Positions 18,417 through 26,601 of a DNA stretch of 64,000 nucleotides are shown here, one piece after another. How positions within the stretch are numbered: the stretch's first letter is position 1; each line of letters starts with the position of its first letter. The DNA is taken from assembly GCA_963704405.1 (NCBI GenBank), contig OY969903.1, positions 1,302,001 through 1,366,000 on the forward strand, written 5' to 3'. The stretch is from MFD01213-c1 sp963704405 (GTDB lineage Bacteria > Planctomycetota > Phycisphaerae > Tepidisphaerales > Tepidisphaeraceae). Under the pieces are notes generated by a model, which saw nothing but the letters and a program-made list of their open reading frames with translations, had not been told where the DNA came from and ran no database searches. The translations under genes and the position numbers were made by a program.

Positions 18417-19236
18417 GATTAACTTCTTCCTCTATCTCAGTTCGCACCAGATGCACCAGTTCGCCGATCTGCTTGCTGTCAAAATCCCGCGGATGCGACA
18501 GCGGCACCGTGATCTGCCTCCTCACGCGGCCAGGATGCGCGTGCAGCACGATGATCCGATCCGCCAGCCGCACTGCTTCACCCACCGAATGCGTGACGAA
18601 TAGGATCGTCTTTCGCGTCCGGCACCACAAATCCTGCAACTGCTCGTGCAGCAGCGTCCGCGTCTGTGCATCCAAAGCGGCGAACGGTTCATCCATCAGC
18701 AGCACCGCCGGGTCCATCACCAGCGCCCGCGCGATCGCCACGCGCTGCCGCATCCCCCCGGAAAGCTCATGCACCAGCTTGTGCGGGCTGTTCGCCAGGT
18801 GCACCATCTTCATCGCTTCAAACGCCCGCTCTTCGCGTTCTCTTCGCGGCACGCCGGCCATCTTCAGCCCGAACTCAACATTCTGTATTGCCGTCAGCCA
18901 CGGAAATAAACCATGCTCCTGGAAGACCATCGCCCGTTCCGGGCCGGGGCCCGTCACATTCGCCCCATCGAGAGTAACCGCGCCGCGATCCGGCCGATAC
19001 ATCCCGGCGGCGACATTCAGCAACGTGCTCTTGCCGCACCCGCTTGGCCCTACGACAACAACAAACTCCCCCGGCTCTGTGGAAACAGAAACGCCGCGCA
19101 ACGCCGGAACAGAAGAGCCGTCAAAATTCTTGTCGATCCCGCTCAACACCAGCCGTCCCCGGCCGCTCAGCGGCAATTCCGGTGTCGTCGCGATCATCGG
19201 TTCCATCAGGCTCATTTGATAATCCTGGCCACGCAA
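18295..19236 (-). CDS. ABC transporter ATPase (SsuB/TauB/NrtD type)
   Basis: About 313 residues: Walker A GPSGCGKST, Q loop MVFQEHGLFPW, signature LSGGMRQRVAIARAL, Walker B VLLMDEPFAALD, and the switch His in FVTHS. It energises import by the neighbouring permease. The C-terminal ~35 residues (TAATSPGDLGGDFWKPETPDD) are encoded in the overlap with the permease gene and are not typical, so either the overlap is real or an indel has displaced the stop. Start could be the Met at 19236 or a few codons later. Confidence 0.9.
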   Translation of the reverse strand: MRGQDYQMSLMEPMIATTPELPLSGRGRLVLSGIDKNFDGSSVPALRGVSVSTEPGEFVVVVGPSGCGKSTLLNVAAGMYRPDRGAVTLDGANVTGPGPERAMVFQEHGLFPWLTAIQNVEFGLKMAGVPRREREERAFEAMKMVHLANSPHKLVHELSGGMRQRVAIARALVMDPAVLLMDEPFAALDAQTRTLLHEQLQDLWCRTRKTILFVTHSVGEAVRLADRIIVLHAHPGRVRRQITVPLSHPRDFDSKQIGELVHLVRTEIEEEVNRVNTLLSTAATSPGDLGGDFWKPETPDDLGDHSGDMGSGI

Positions 19237-19256
19237 AACACCAGAAGATCCTCGGG

Positions 19257-20279
19257 TTATTTCCCCTGCAATTTTCGCAACACCGCCAGATCGATCAATC
19301 CCGCCAGGTCCGGCTTCTCCTTCGCAAACCCCAGCTCATTCGCCCAGGTTGCATTCGCCTCAAACGTCTCCGGCAGCGGTTCATCCGTGAACTTCACCCG
19401 CCCAATCGCATCGGCGGCAACGCCCGGCTTCAAACTCTTCCCCGTTAACGAAGCCAGCGCCGCCTCCAGTTGCGGCACATACTTCGCCGGCTCCGCATTC
19501 AACCGCGCCGTCCAGGTGCGATGCACCACCAGGAGCTTCTCCACCACATCCGCATGAACCCTCAAAAACTCCGGCGTCGTTACAATGACCGTCAGCGAAA
19601 ACTCATGGTTAGGCCAAAGATCTTTCTCTTCGCCTACGATTTTCGCGTCCGCCGTCGACACCAGCACCGATCCCCACGGCTCCGGCGACCACGCCGCGTC
19701 GATGTTTCCGCGCAACATCATCCCCGCTTGATCCGCATTCGGAATCCCCAGCACATTGTTCGTATCCGGCTGCTTCAGCACCGCCGTCAGGTAATGCCTC
19801 GCCGCAATATCCTGCGTGTTCCCCTGCTGCGGCGTGCCAATCTTCTTTCCCCCCAAATCCGCCATCGAGTTAATCCCCGAATCCTTCCGCGCCACAATCA
19901 CCACCCCATTCGATACCGCGCCTGAAATCACCCGAATCCCATCCCCATGACTGCGCGCCCAGGCATTGATCACCGGCCCCGGTCCCACGTATCCCACATC
20001 AATCTGGCTCGCGAACAACGCCTCAATCAGCGCCGGCCCCGCATTGAACTGTCGCGGCGTAAACTTCGCCGGTCCAACGGCCGAAGCAAAATCCCCGCTG
20101 GTCACGCCCAGCACCGCCTGGGCATGCGTCAAATTCGGGAAAAACCCCAGCCGCACTTCAGAAATCGCCGGGGGACTCGCTTGAGTGGTGGCCGTCGATC
20201 GATTAGAGCTTTGATCGCAACCGGTTATAAACCATGCAATTACGCTTAGGAAAAGTGGCGCGGCCATTTTCATGCTCAA
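19257..20279 (-). CDS. ABC transporter substrate-binding lipoprotein (sulfonate/nitrate/taurine type)
   Basis: A 340-residue protein with a lipoprotein signal (LFLSVIAWFITGC, lipobox Cys at ~21) and a type II periplasmic-binding fold: VRLGFFPNLTHAQAVLG, FNAGPALIEALFASQIDVGYVGPGP, GGKKIGTPQQGNTQDIAARHYL. The FPNLTHA start is the mark of the SsuA/NrtA-like group. It delivers the ligand to the permease and ATPase downstream, which follow on the same strand in the order binding protein, ATPase, permease. The ligand cannot be told from sequence; no sulfonatase or nitrate reductase is nearby. Confidence 0.9.
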   Translation of the reverse strand: MSMKMAAPLFLSVIAWFITGCDQSSNRSTATTQASPPAISEVRLGFFPNLTHAQAVLGVTSGDFASAVGPAKFTPRQFNAGPALIEALFASQIDVGYVGPGPVINAWARSHGDGIRVISGAVSNGVVIVARKDSGINSMADLGGKKIGTPQQGNTQDIAARHYLTAVLKQPDTNNVLGIPNADQAGMMLRGNIDAAWSPEPWGSVLVSTADAKIVGEEKDLWPNHEFSLTVIVTTPEFLRVHADVVEKLLVVHRTWTARLNAEPAKYVPQLEAALASLTGKSLKPGVAADAIGRVKFTDEPLPETFEANATWANELGFAKEKPDLAGLIDLAVLRKLQGK

Positions 20280-20363
20280 ATCATACCAGGAGACCGCTCA
20301 AAATACAAATTATCTATAGAATTGATAGGATTTGGTCGCTTGGGCATATAACACAAACTTGAC

Positions 20364-20798
20364 TCAGCGAAACACAGGAGCGAACAACGCGCAGATCATG
20401 CTGCCAATGACCAGGAACCATGCAAGGGCGGTTACGCTAATCCCAAGCCCTCGTCGCCCGTTCATTGTCAGCGAGTTAAGGGCAAATGGGACCACAACCG
20501 GAATGGGCAATAACAATACCCAACCGCCCCCGGCAATGACTCGGCCTGCAGCAAGGACAGCGACCGTTGTTCCAGGCAAATTTGTTTTGAAGTCTTTAAA
20601 AATCTGGTCATATCGTGGAAGGACAAAAACCGCTGCTCCAATGGTTATCAGCGTCAGCCCGCTCCATGAAATAATCAACCCCACGAGCGGTGAAGTAATG
20701 GGCGCACTGATGGGTGTGTAATAACTTGTAATCGGCGGCGCTGGATCGACCGGCGGCAGGGGGGAAGTTTGGCCGGCGGGGGGAGTGGGATCGATCAC
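20364..20798 (-). CDS. hypothetical membrane protein
   Basis: A 144-residue protein with a Pro-rich N terminus (PTPPAGQTSPLPPVDPAPP) and three hydrophobic segments (LVGLIISWSGLTLITIGAAVF, VIAGGGWVLLLPIPVVV, ISVTALAWFLVIGSMICALF). No family recognised. It starts 5 nt after the stop of the GH57 gene, so it is probably co-transcribed with it. Confidence 0.65.
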   Translation of the reverse strand: MIDPTPPAGQTSPLPPVDPAPPITSYYTPISAPITSPLVGLIISWSGLTLITIGAAVFVLPRYDQIFKDFKTNLPGTTVAVLAAGRVIAGGGWVLLLPIPVVVPFALNSLTMNGRRGLGISVTALAWFLVIGSMICALFAPVFR

Positions 20799-20803
20799 GC
20801 GTT

Positions 20804-21979
20804 TTACTCCCGCAGCCTCGCCTGCACATTATCCAGCACGTTCATGAAGTTAATGTAGCTGTCATACGGGCTCTCATACGGGCTGAAATACTTATGCACA
20901 TCCCCGTCTGCCCAGTATTTGGTGCACATGTAATAGAAGTGATCGCTCGTCGTCAGCTTTCGCCAGTCGGTCAGCAGCTCCTGATCCCCTTTTTCCTTCA
21001 GCGCGCCTTCCAGCTTATACAGCTCATGCAGCGCGTTGGATTGCATTGCATTTCCCAGCCACGCCGATAAATCCCGCTCCGTATCCGCCCAGGAAATCAT
21101 GTGCGGCACATCTACTTCGCCGACCGAATCATACCGATCGATCACCTGGCTCGGTGTCAGGAAGTTGTTGTCCGCCTGCTTCAACACTTCCCCCGGCAGA
21201 TGTCGCATGAACTCGAAGATTCCGGTGTCTGCCCATTGATGCTCGCCGAACGTCTCGTAGTCGATGAACAGGTTGCAGAGGAAACCGTTGCCGTTGATCT
21301 GGTCCACCCACTTGGCAAATTTTTCCGCCGTCAGCGGCCACTGTTCCCACGCGCGGTTGCTGAATCGAAACGCGATGTCGTCACTCAGCCGATAGTTCTT
21401 CAGCAGCAGTTTCAGCTTCGGCGCGTGCGGCGGGCGATACACATAATTCGGACTCCGGAACCCTAAAATGTGATCCGCCCCTTCCGTGATGATCCCGTCA
21501 TAACCCATGTGGCTCACGAAATGAGCCAGGTCATTATTGTAAATCAGCTCAGTATTCCGGAAAACGCGCGGCTCCTGCCCGAATAATTCCTTGATCTTCT
21601 GCCGATGCAACTCCACCTGCGCTCGGAATTCCTCCCGCGAATATAAAAATGACAGCGAGTGGTAATACGTTTCATCCAGGAATTCCACGCATCCCGTGCT
21701 GTTCAACTGCTGCAGCGTCTCGATCACTTCCGGCGCATATTCCTGGCATTGCTCCAGGATCGTGCCCGTCAGGCTATAGGCGATGCGGAAGCGACCATCG
21801 TGCTGGCGGATGGTTTCCAGCAGCATCTTATTGGCCGGCAGGTAGCATTTAGCTGCTATTTTACGGCAGATTTCAGCGTTTTTGTGGTCGTCGAAATAGT
21901 GGCGGTCCGTGTCGAACACGCTGTAACGGCGCAAGCGAAACGGCTGATGAACCTGGAAGTAAAAACAGACCGAGGCCAT
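20804..21979 (-). CDS. glycoside hydrolase family 57 protein (alpha-amylase/glucanotransferase type)
   Basis: A 391-residue GH57 enzyme. The N terminus SVCFYFQVHQPFRLRRYSVF is the family signature (FHIHQP-like motif 1). FRNTELIYNNDLAHFV and YDGIITEGAD follow, and FIDYETFGEHQW holds the conserved Asp/Glu region near the catalytic acid. GH57 enzymes act on alpha-1,4-glucans such as glycogen, intracellularly. ATG 21979 is chosen over the upstream Met at 22078 because MASVCFYFQVHQP begins the conserved domain and a GAAGGA lies just before it. Confidence 0.88.
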   Translation of the reverse strand: MASVCFYFQVHQPFRLRRYSVFDTDRHYFDDHKNAEICRKIAAKCYLPANKMLLETIRQHDGRFRIAYSLTGTILEQCQEYAPEVIETLQQLNSTGCVEFLDETYYHSLSFLYSREEFRAQVELHRQKIKELFGQEPRVFRNTELIYNNDLAHFVSHMGYDGIITEGADHILGFRSPNYVYRPPHAPKLKLLLKNYRLSDDIAFRFSNRAWEQWPLTAEKFAKWVDQINGNGFLCNLFIDYETFGEHQWADTGIFEFMRHLPGEVLKQADNNFLTPSQVIDRYDSVGEVDVPHMISWADTERDLSAWLGNAMQSNALHELYKLEGALKEKGDQELLTDWRKLTTSDHFYYMCTKYWADGDVHKYFSPYESPYDSYINFMNVLDNVQARLRE

Positions 21980-22194
21980 GAGCGGATCCTTCCCAATCAT
22001 CCCCGTCCGGTTCCCGAGGGCGCGGCCCATTCTACGCGCCCAAGCCAAACGGTCTACCATGATTCGTATCAGCAACACCTTTCCCCCAAACCCAACCCCG
22101 TAACAAACCCCATCGAGCCGGTTCGTGCCGGCCCCGAACCCAACTTCAAATTCACTCCATTCACAACAGCTTCAAGACGCCGCGGACCCCGCTT

Positions 22195-23181
22195 CTATCC
22201 CGGTCCCGTCGTACTCCCCTGCGTCGTCGGGACTGTCTGATTCCAGACATGCACCCCCTGATCCGTCACTTCAAACCCCAGGCCCGTATATCCCCCAACC
22301 GTTTCCAGCGCCTGCTGGATCGTTGCATCGTCCAGCATCAGTTTGATATTCCGGTACGATGCGGGCACATGCTCATATGCCCCCGGCTCAACGGTGAAAT
22401 CAACGCCGGCGCGCTGGAACAGTTCAAGCAGCACCTGCCCGACGTCGACGCCGTTGTACCGGGCGGTCAGCGTTTTGCTGAGCTGGCCGCGGACCTGCTC
22501 GCGCTTGGGCAGTACGACAATGCTCTTTCCCCACGGATACCACGTCGCGTTGGTCTGCTGGCTCATCGTCTCCAGCGCCTCGGCCATCGTCGCATTCTTC
22601 GCAACCGCGATCTTCTGGCTCTGCGTCTGGTCGGGCGCGCGATTCTCAACCACAAACGGCGCCTTGGCTGATTCGAGCTTCGAATCGACCGCCGACAGAA
22701 GCTCGGCCACGGTAAGGCGATCGCTCGACGGATTCATCGGCGTGCTTCGAAGCAGATCGAGGGCTGCCAGTTCCTGAACCGTCGAGCGGCGCCCCAACCG
22801 CCGAAGGGCGGGCATCGGGCGAAGCTCAACAGCTTCATCCGTCAGCGCCAGTTCCAGGCCCAGCTTCTGCGTGATCGCGGTCAGCCCATCCCGAAGCGTG
22901 CGGTTTTCAATCCTGGCGGTGATGTTGGTCTGCTCTCCCCACGGAAGCAAATCCCACACGGCCGGGTCGGCCTCAATGCGCACCCCGGTAATGTTGCCGA
23001 TCTGCTCCATCGCCTGCGGCAGCACAGTGTCCAGCTCCAGCTTCTGCTGGGAATCGAGCGCTTTGCTGATCAGCGCCGAAGTGACGGACGCGGTGGCGGG
23101 GAGCGGAAGAAAGATGAGCGCAGAACTCAAAGCGCAGAGTGCAGAGCGAAGAAGGGAAGTTGTCGCGAATCGAGTGTGCAT
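22195..23181 (-). CDS. secreted STN/secretin N-domain-like protein
   Basis: A 328-residue exported protein. After a signal peptide (SALCALSSALIFLPLPATASV) come repeated units of the secretin/TonB short N-terminal (STN) type: LPQAMEQIGNITGVRIEADPAVWDLL with RDGLTAITQKLGLEL, and later VGQVLLELFQRAGVDFTVEPGAYE with TIQQALETVGGYTGLGFEV. It is third after the ECF sigma and anti-sigma genes, so it may be the envelope component whose state the pair monitors, or simply their target. The signal-peptide codons coincide with a 7-nt repeat. Confidence 0.72.
   Translation of the reverse strand: MHTRFATTSLLRSALCALSSALIFLPLPATASVTSALISKALDSQQKLELDTVLPQAMEQIGNITGVRIEADPAVWDLLPWGEQTNITARIENRTLRDGLTAITQKLGLELALTDEAVELRPMPALRRLGRRSTVQELAALDLLRSTPMNPSSDRLTVAELLSAVDSKLESAKAPFVVENRAPDQTQSQKIAVAKNATMAEALETMSQQTNATWYPWGKSIVVLPKREQVRGQLSKTLTARYNGVDVGQVLLELFQRAGVDFTVEPGAYEHVPASYRNIKLMLDDATIQQALETVGGYTGLGFEVTDQGVHVWNQTVPTTQGSTTGPG
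23118..23152. repeat. heptad repeat, family C, inside coding sequence
   Basis: Five 7-nt units: GCGCAGA, ACTCAAA, GCGCAGA, GTGCAGA, GCGAAGA. The first and third are identical to the 41305 copy, as is the order. Read on the - strand it encodes the hydrophobic part of a signal peptide. Confidence 0.65.
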
Positions 23182-23220
23182 TGCGGGAAGAAAGTTATGC
23201 AGGGTTCAGCCGTAACCATT

Positions 23221-23823
23221 TCAATGAATATGCCAATCCCCATCGCCTGGCGGTTTCATGTCACCGGCGATTGTCGCGGCGGACGGGCGGGTTACCACGC
23301 CTTCCGCATAATGCCACGACTCACCGCGGGCGGCCAAAGCGGGTGACGGGCCGATCGTAATCTCTTCAACCACCTTGCCGGTGGATGTTTCCACTTGCGG
23401 GCCGGTCACGATTGCCGACGCCGTGGCTGTCTGCGGGTTTGGTTGAGTTGCGGTTCGCCGCGTTTCAAACGACAGGACTCCCGCGCCGACTGCGACGACA
23501 ACGCTCGCCGCCACCGCCAGCCGCGCTCGCCACGACCATGTATTCGTCACGGTCGCCGCTCCGATCCGTCCGGCAATCAACGGTTCGTCAACGGCTGCCG
23601 CCACGACCCCGGACAGGTGCTCGGCCAGTCGATCCCAATTCATCGGCGGCAGAGCGAAACTCGCCGCCAGGTGGTTGTTGAGCCGGCGATATTCAGCGAG
23701 TAACTGGCGAGCCTCCGGATCTTCTCCCAGACGAACTTCCAGCGCAGCCCTCTCCGCCGGCGGCAATGTCCCGTCGGTGTATTGGCTGATCTGAAATTCC
23801 GTTTCGTCCAGTTTCATAATCAA
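23221..23823 (-). CDS. anti-sigma factor, single-pass membrane protein
   Basis: A 200-residue protein. The N-terminal ~70 residues (EFQISQYTDGTLPPAERAALEVRLGEDPEARQLLAEYRRL) are the helical anti-sigma domain without the zinc HxxxCxxC. One membrane helix follows (RLAVAASVVVAVGAGVLSF), then a periplasmic low-complexity tail. It lies 39 nt after the ECF sigma gene and should hold that sigma factor at the membrane. Confidence 0.82.
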   Translation of the reverse strand: MIMKLDETEFQISQYTDGTLPPAERAALEVRLGEDPEARQLLAEYRRLNNHLAASFALPPMNWDRLAEHLSGVVAAAVDEPLIAGRIGAATVTNTWSWRARLAVAASVVVAVGAGVLSFETRRTATQPNPQTATASAIVTGPQVETSTGKVVEEITIGPSPALAARGESWHYAEGVVTRPSAATIAGDMKPPGDGDWHIH

Positions 23824-23826
23824 TTT

Positions 23827-23847
23827 CCCAAATCCAAAATCTTAAAT
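23827..23847. repeat. short heptad repeat, family E
   Basis: Three consecutive 7-nt units CCCAAAT, CCAAAAT, CTTAAAT between the sigma and anti-sigma genes. No opposite arm is seen. Confidence 0.45.
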
Positions 23848-23862
23848 CAGACTCCGGTTATT

Positions 23863-24510
23863 TCATTCCTCCAAATGCTCTTTCAAAATCTCCTTCAACT
23901 TTTTCCTTCCCTGAAACACATGCCACTTCACCGCTTCCACGCTGCATTGCAGCGCCTCGGCCACCTCTTTTTGCGGCAGTTCATCGATCGTAAACATCGT
24001 AATCGCGAGCCGCTGTTTTTCCGGCAACTGCTTTAACGCCTCCTGCAGCTTGCGGCCCATCTCGCGGCTTTCGATCTGGTGCAGCGGGTCGCCGGAGCGG
24101 GCCATCCATTCACTGCCACCGGAGGATTCGCTCTGCCCACCGTCCGTGGCGCCGAGAATATCATCGAGCGGCAACTGCGATCGAGTTTTGCGGCTCCGCC
24201 GATAGTTGAGCGACAGGTTGGAAACGATCCGCATCAACCAGCCACCGAACGCTTCGGGCTTCTGGAGTGTGCTGATGCTTCCGAAGGCTTTCAGGAACGC
24301 ATCCTGCGTCACTTCCAGAGCGTCGTGGCTGTTTCCCAGCAGCCGGTACGAAACCGCGACCGCCTGCCGCTGGTATCGCCGGATCAAGTCATCAAATGCT
24401 GGCCGCTGACCGGCAATCGCCTGTACGACCAACTGCCCGTCCGATGGGCCTTGACCGCCGGGCGGCGCGATGCGATCGGGCGAATTCGGATCGGTCGCAC
24501 CGGGCTCCAT
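23863..24510 (-). CDS. ECF RNA polymerase sigma factor
   Basis: A 215-residue ECF sigma factor: region 2 (FDDLIRRYQRQAVAVSYRLLGNSHDALEVTQDAFLKAFGSI and GGWLMRIVSNLSLNYRR) and region 4 (LPEKQRLAITMFTIDELPQKEVAEALQCSVEAVKWHVFQGRKKLKEIL). It heads the operon sigma, anti-sigma, STN-domain protein. No TonB receptor is present, so this is not a standard FecIR-type system. Confidence 0.93.
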   Translation of the reverse strand: MEPGATDPNSPDRIAPPGGQGPSDGQLVVQAIAGQRPAFDDLIRRYQRQAVAVSYRLLGNSHDALEVTQDAFLKAFGSISTLQKPEAFGGWLMRIVSNLSLNYRRSRKTRSQLPLDDILGATDGGQSESSGGSEWMARSGDPLHQIESREMGRKLQEALKQLPEKQRLAITMFTIDELPQKEVAEALQCSVEAVKWHVFQGRKKLKEILKEHLEE

Positions 24511-24607
24511 AATCAGGACACTTTATCCGGTCGGAAGTTAGGGTGGCAGAAAGAATAATTGCAGTGCCGTCGTCAGCCGTAAATTGCTTCCCTGACAGCA
24601 TTTGCCG

Positions 24608-25423
24608 CTATCGAACCAGCCGCAGCAGTTCGCGGCAATATTCCCCGACCGCTTTGGCGATTCCCGCAGGGCCTTCGGCGGTGTGCCGGGTCATCCGCTT
24701 GACGATCGCCGACCCGACGATCGCACCGTCGGCCATCTTCGCCAGATCGGCCACCTGCTCAGCCTTATGGATGCCGAAACCAACACATACCGGCCGATCC
24801 GTCAGGCTCTTTAATTCCGCAACATTGGCCGCGAGGTCCGTCGGCAGTTTGTCGCGCTCGCCGGTGATGCCTGCGACCGACAGATAATACACAAATCCGC
24901 TGCTCAGGCGGGCGATTTCCCGCCGGCGCTGCGGCGTGCTGCTCGGGGCGACAAGCAGAATCGTATCAATGCCCGCAGCGCGAATGCTGTCACAAACCCG
25001 CTGCGCCTCAGGCGGTGGAAGATCGGGCAGGATTAATCCATCAAACCCCGCGGCCTTCATCTCTTTCAAAAACCGCTCGAGCCCGTATCGGAAGACGATG
25101 CTGTAACTCACCATCGCCACCAGCGGAATCGAAACCTTCGGCCGCACTTCGGCGATCGTCCGGAAGATTTCCTGCACCTTCAGCTTCTTCGCCAGTGCTT
25201 CAGTGAAAGCGGCCTGAATCGTCGGTCCGTCGGCGATGGGATCGGAAAAGGGAATCCCGATCTCAATCAGACTGGCCCCCGCGGCTTCCATCGCCGGCAG
25301 CACCGCTGCCGTCGTCGCCAGATCAGGATAGCCCGCCGCGACAAACGGCATCAGCGCAATCTGCCTGCGCTGGCGGAGGGATTCAAAAACGGAGTGGATG
25401 GACTGTCGAGCCGATGTCGCCAT
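24608..25423 (-). CDS. trpA: tryptophan synthase alpha chain
   Basis: A 271-residue TIM barrel of the usual length. IEIGIPFSDPIADGPTIQAA contains the catalytic Glu, and FDGLILPDLPPPEA the catalytic Asp loop. LLVAPSSTPQRRREIA, GFVYYLSVAGITGERDKL and VCVGFGIHKAEQV form the phosphate end. It cleaves indole-3-glycerol phosphate to indole for the beta chain. trpB is not adjacent, so the trp genes are dispersed here. Confidence 0.95.
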   Translation of the reverse strand: MATSARQSIHSVFESLRQRRQIALMPFVAAGYPDLATTAAVLPAMEAAGASLIEIGIPFSDPIADGPTIQAAFTEALAKKLKVQEIFRTIAEVRPKVSIPLVAMVSYSIVFRYGLERFLKEMKAAGFDGLILPDLPPPEAQRVCDSIRAAGIDTILLVAPSSTPQRRREIARLSSGFVYYLSVAGITGERDKLPTDLAANVAELKSLTDRPVCVGFGIHKAEQVADLAKMADGAIVGSAIVKRMTRHTAEGPAGIAKAVGEYCRELLRLVR

Positions 25424-25428
25424 TGAAA

Positions 25429-25530
25429 CTATTCCACAAGTGGATCGAACGCGGCGATGATAGGGCGCAGACGAACCCGGTCAAGATACTTGCCGGCAGA
25501 CAGCCAGGCCACCAGCATTACTTCGTCCAT
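25429..25530 (-). CDS. possible 33-residue small protein upstream of trpA
   Basis: The frame encodes MDEVMLVAWLSAGKYLDRV, then RLRPIIAAFDPLVE, and stops 5 nt before the trpA start. A strong Shine-Dalgarno (GGGGAGGG) lies 7 nt before its ATG, better than that of trpA. It could be a small gene, a translational coupler, or the tail of a decayed gene. It has one Trp only, so a classic trp attenuator leader is unlikely. Confidence 0.35.
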   Translation of the reverse strand: MDEVMLVAWLSAGKYLDRVRLRPIIAAFDPLVE

Positions 25531-25596
25531 TCGGTTTCCCTCCCCGCCAGCAAATCCTCCGCCATCTCCGTCGCCTCGCTCAGCGAGCCCATTGAA

Positions 25597-25878
25597 CTAT
25601 GTCCACTGCTCGCGATGCCACATGGCCCATACAAAGCCCTGTGCAAATTCGTGCCGCTTGGCCTCGGGGGAAAGAACAAGCCTTGAAAGCAAGTCGTTTA
25701 TGACTTTGGCTGATTCCAACTTCCCCAGCGCAAAGCCGACTTGTGACGGGTTCTCAACGTGCGCGGCAAATGCCAGTACGCCCTCACTACCGCTGATGCT
25801 GTAAATCTCCTGAATCGCATCGATCCGACTTGGCAATACGACGCCTTCTAAAACCTTACCGGCTGCATAGCTAGCGCA
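25597..25878 (-). pseudogene. gene fragment next to the tmRNA 3' end
   Basis: An open frame with protein-like content (AAGKVLEGVVLPSRIDAI, GVLAFAAHVENPSQVGFALG, KLESAKVINDLLSRLVLSPE) but no start of its own: the frame runs back into the tmRNA terminator and tmRNA. It looks like the 3' part of a longer gene whose 5' end is missing. Genes truncated at a tmRNA end are typical remnants of integrated elements. No family recognised. Confidence 0.35.
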
Positions 25879-25881
25879 ACG

Positions 25882-25920
25882 AAAACGGGACAGTTCAAAC
25901 TTGAAGTTCAAACCGTCCCG
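25882..25920 (-). terminator. intrinsic terminator of tmRNA
   Basis: On the - strand, a 15-bp stem with three G-U pairs (25886-25920) followed by TTTT (complement of 25882-25885), starting 7 nt after the tmRNA 3' end. Confidence 0.75.
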
Positions 25921-25926
25921 CTGATA

Positions 25927-26304
25927 TGGAGGCGGAGGGAATTGAACCCTCGTCCCAAGATTACCCAAATGGCAGCCTCTACATGCTTAGCCTCGTGTTT
26001 TAATCTCGACTTCGGCGACGGTCACGGGCAATCTTCGCCGAAGTCATATCGTCTAAATCTCATCCTCTGACCAACGATCGAATCAGAGAACCAGCCCGCG
26101 TTTTGCGGCCAATGTGCTGCGGGCATCACACTGTGCCGAGGTTGCCTTTAATTAGGCAGCCATACGAACCGGAGCGGCAAAGCCGACCCGGCCTGCAACA
26201 TCACTGTTGGCAGTTGTTGTTTGCTCACGTGTTTTACCAGGCCAAGTGAGCGTCCTGGGCATGCCACCGCCACCGCAGTCATCCGGTCGAAACCGATCGC
26301 CCCC
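25927..26304 (-). ncRNA. ssrA: transfer-messenger RNA
   Basis: 5' end GGGGGCGATCGGTTTCGACC matches the tmRNA start. The 3' end has a T arm (GAGGGTTCAATTCCCTC) and CGCCTCC that pairs with the first seven bases (one G-U). CCA is not encoded. The mRNA-like part ends GCT GCC TAA; read back in frame, the likely tag is ANSDVAGRVGFAAPVRMAA (19 residues). It starts AN- and ends MAA, fitting protease-tag rules but about twice the usual length. It rescues stalled ribosomes with SmpB. The resume codon is inferred. Confidence 0.93.
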
Positions 26305-26342
26305 GGTGGTTCAGATGTAAAAGAACGACATCTCAACTACAG

Positions 26343-26351
26343 ATTATAGCA
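26343..26351 (-). promoter_or_regulatory. extended -10 promoter of tmRNA
   Basis: On the - strand the sequence reads TGCTATAAT, a perfect extended -10, 39 nt before the tmRNA 5' end. No clear -35. Confidence 0.6.
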
Positions 26352-26400
26352 TACCCGCGTTTGCCAGGCACCACAAATTACCTTGGCGGCCTGGGCGAAG

Positions 26401-26522
26401 CAGGGCAACCGCATTCTCCGCCGGTCCATGTGGGCGATCCGCATTGGCGATTTGAAAACCCGGATCGCTCGTCAGGCGCTCAGGCATCTTTTCAGGACTT
26501 ACAGGAGAATGCGGTTGCCCTG
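26401..26522. mobile_element. 122-bp MITE with ISAs1-type ends
   Basis: Perfect 18-bp terminal inverted repeats CAGGGCAACCGCATTCTC (26401-26418 and the complement at 26505-26522), identical to the ends of the IS at 52282-53507. It is flanked by a perfect 10-bp target duplication CTGGGCGAAG (26391-26400 and 26523-26532). It has no transposase and its interior shows no similarity to the IS beyond the ends. It should be movable in trans by the ISAs1-type transposase in this window. Confidence 0.9.
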
Positions 26523-26601
26523 CTGGGCGAAGGCGCAGAAGGATTCAAGGGCCGGGAGGATGGTGTGGGATGTTTCGGCGAGCCGCGGATGGGGGCTTTA
26601 A

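Noticed and set aside
25429..25530. trp attenuator leader peptide
   Set aside because: Only one Trp codon and no terminator/antiterminator hairpins before trpA; kept only as a possible small gene.
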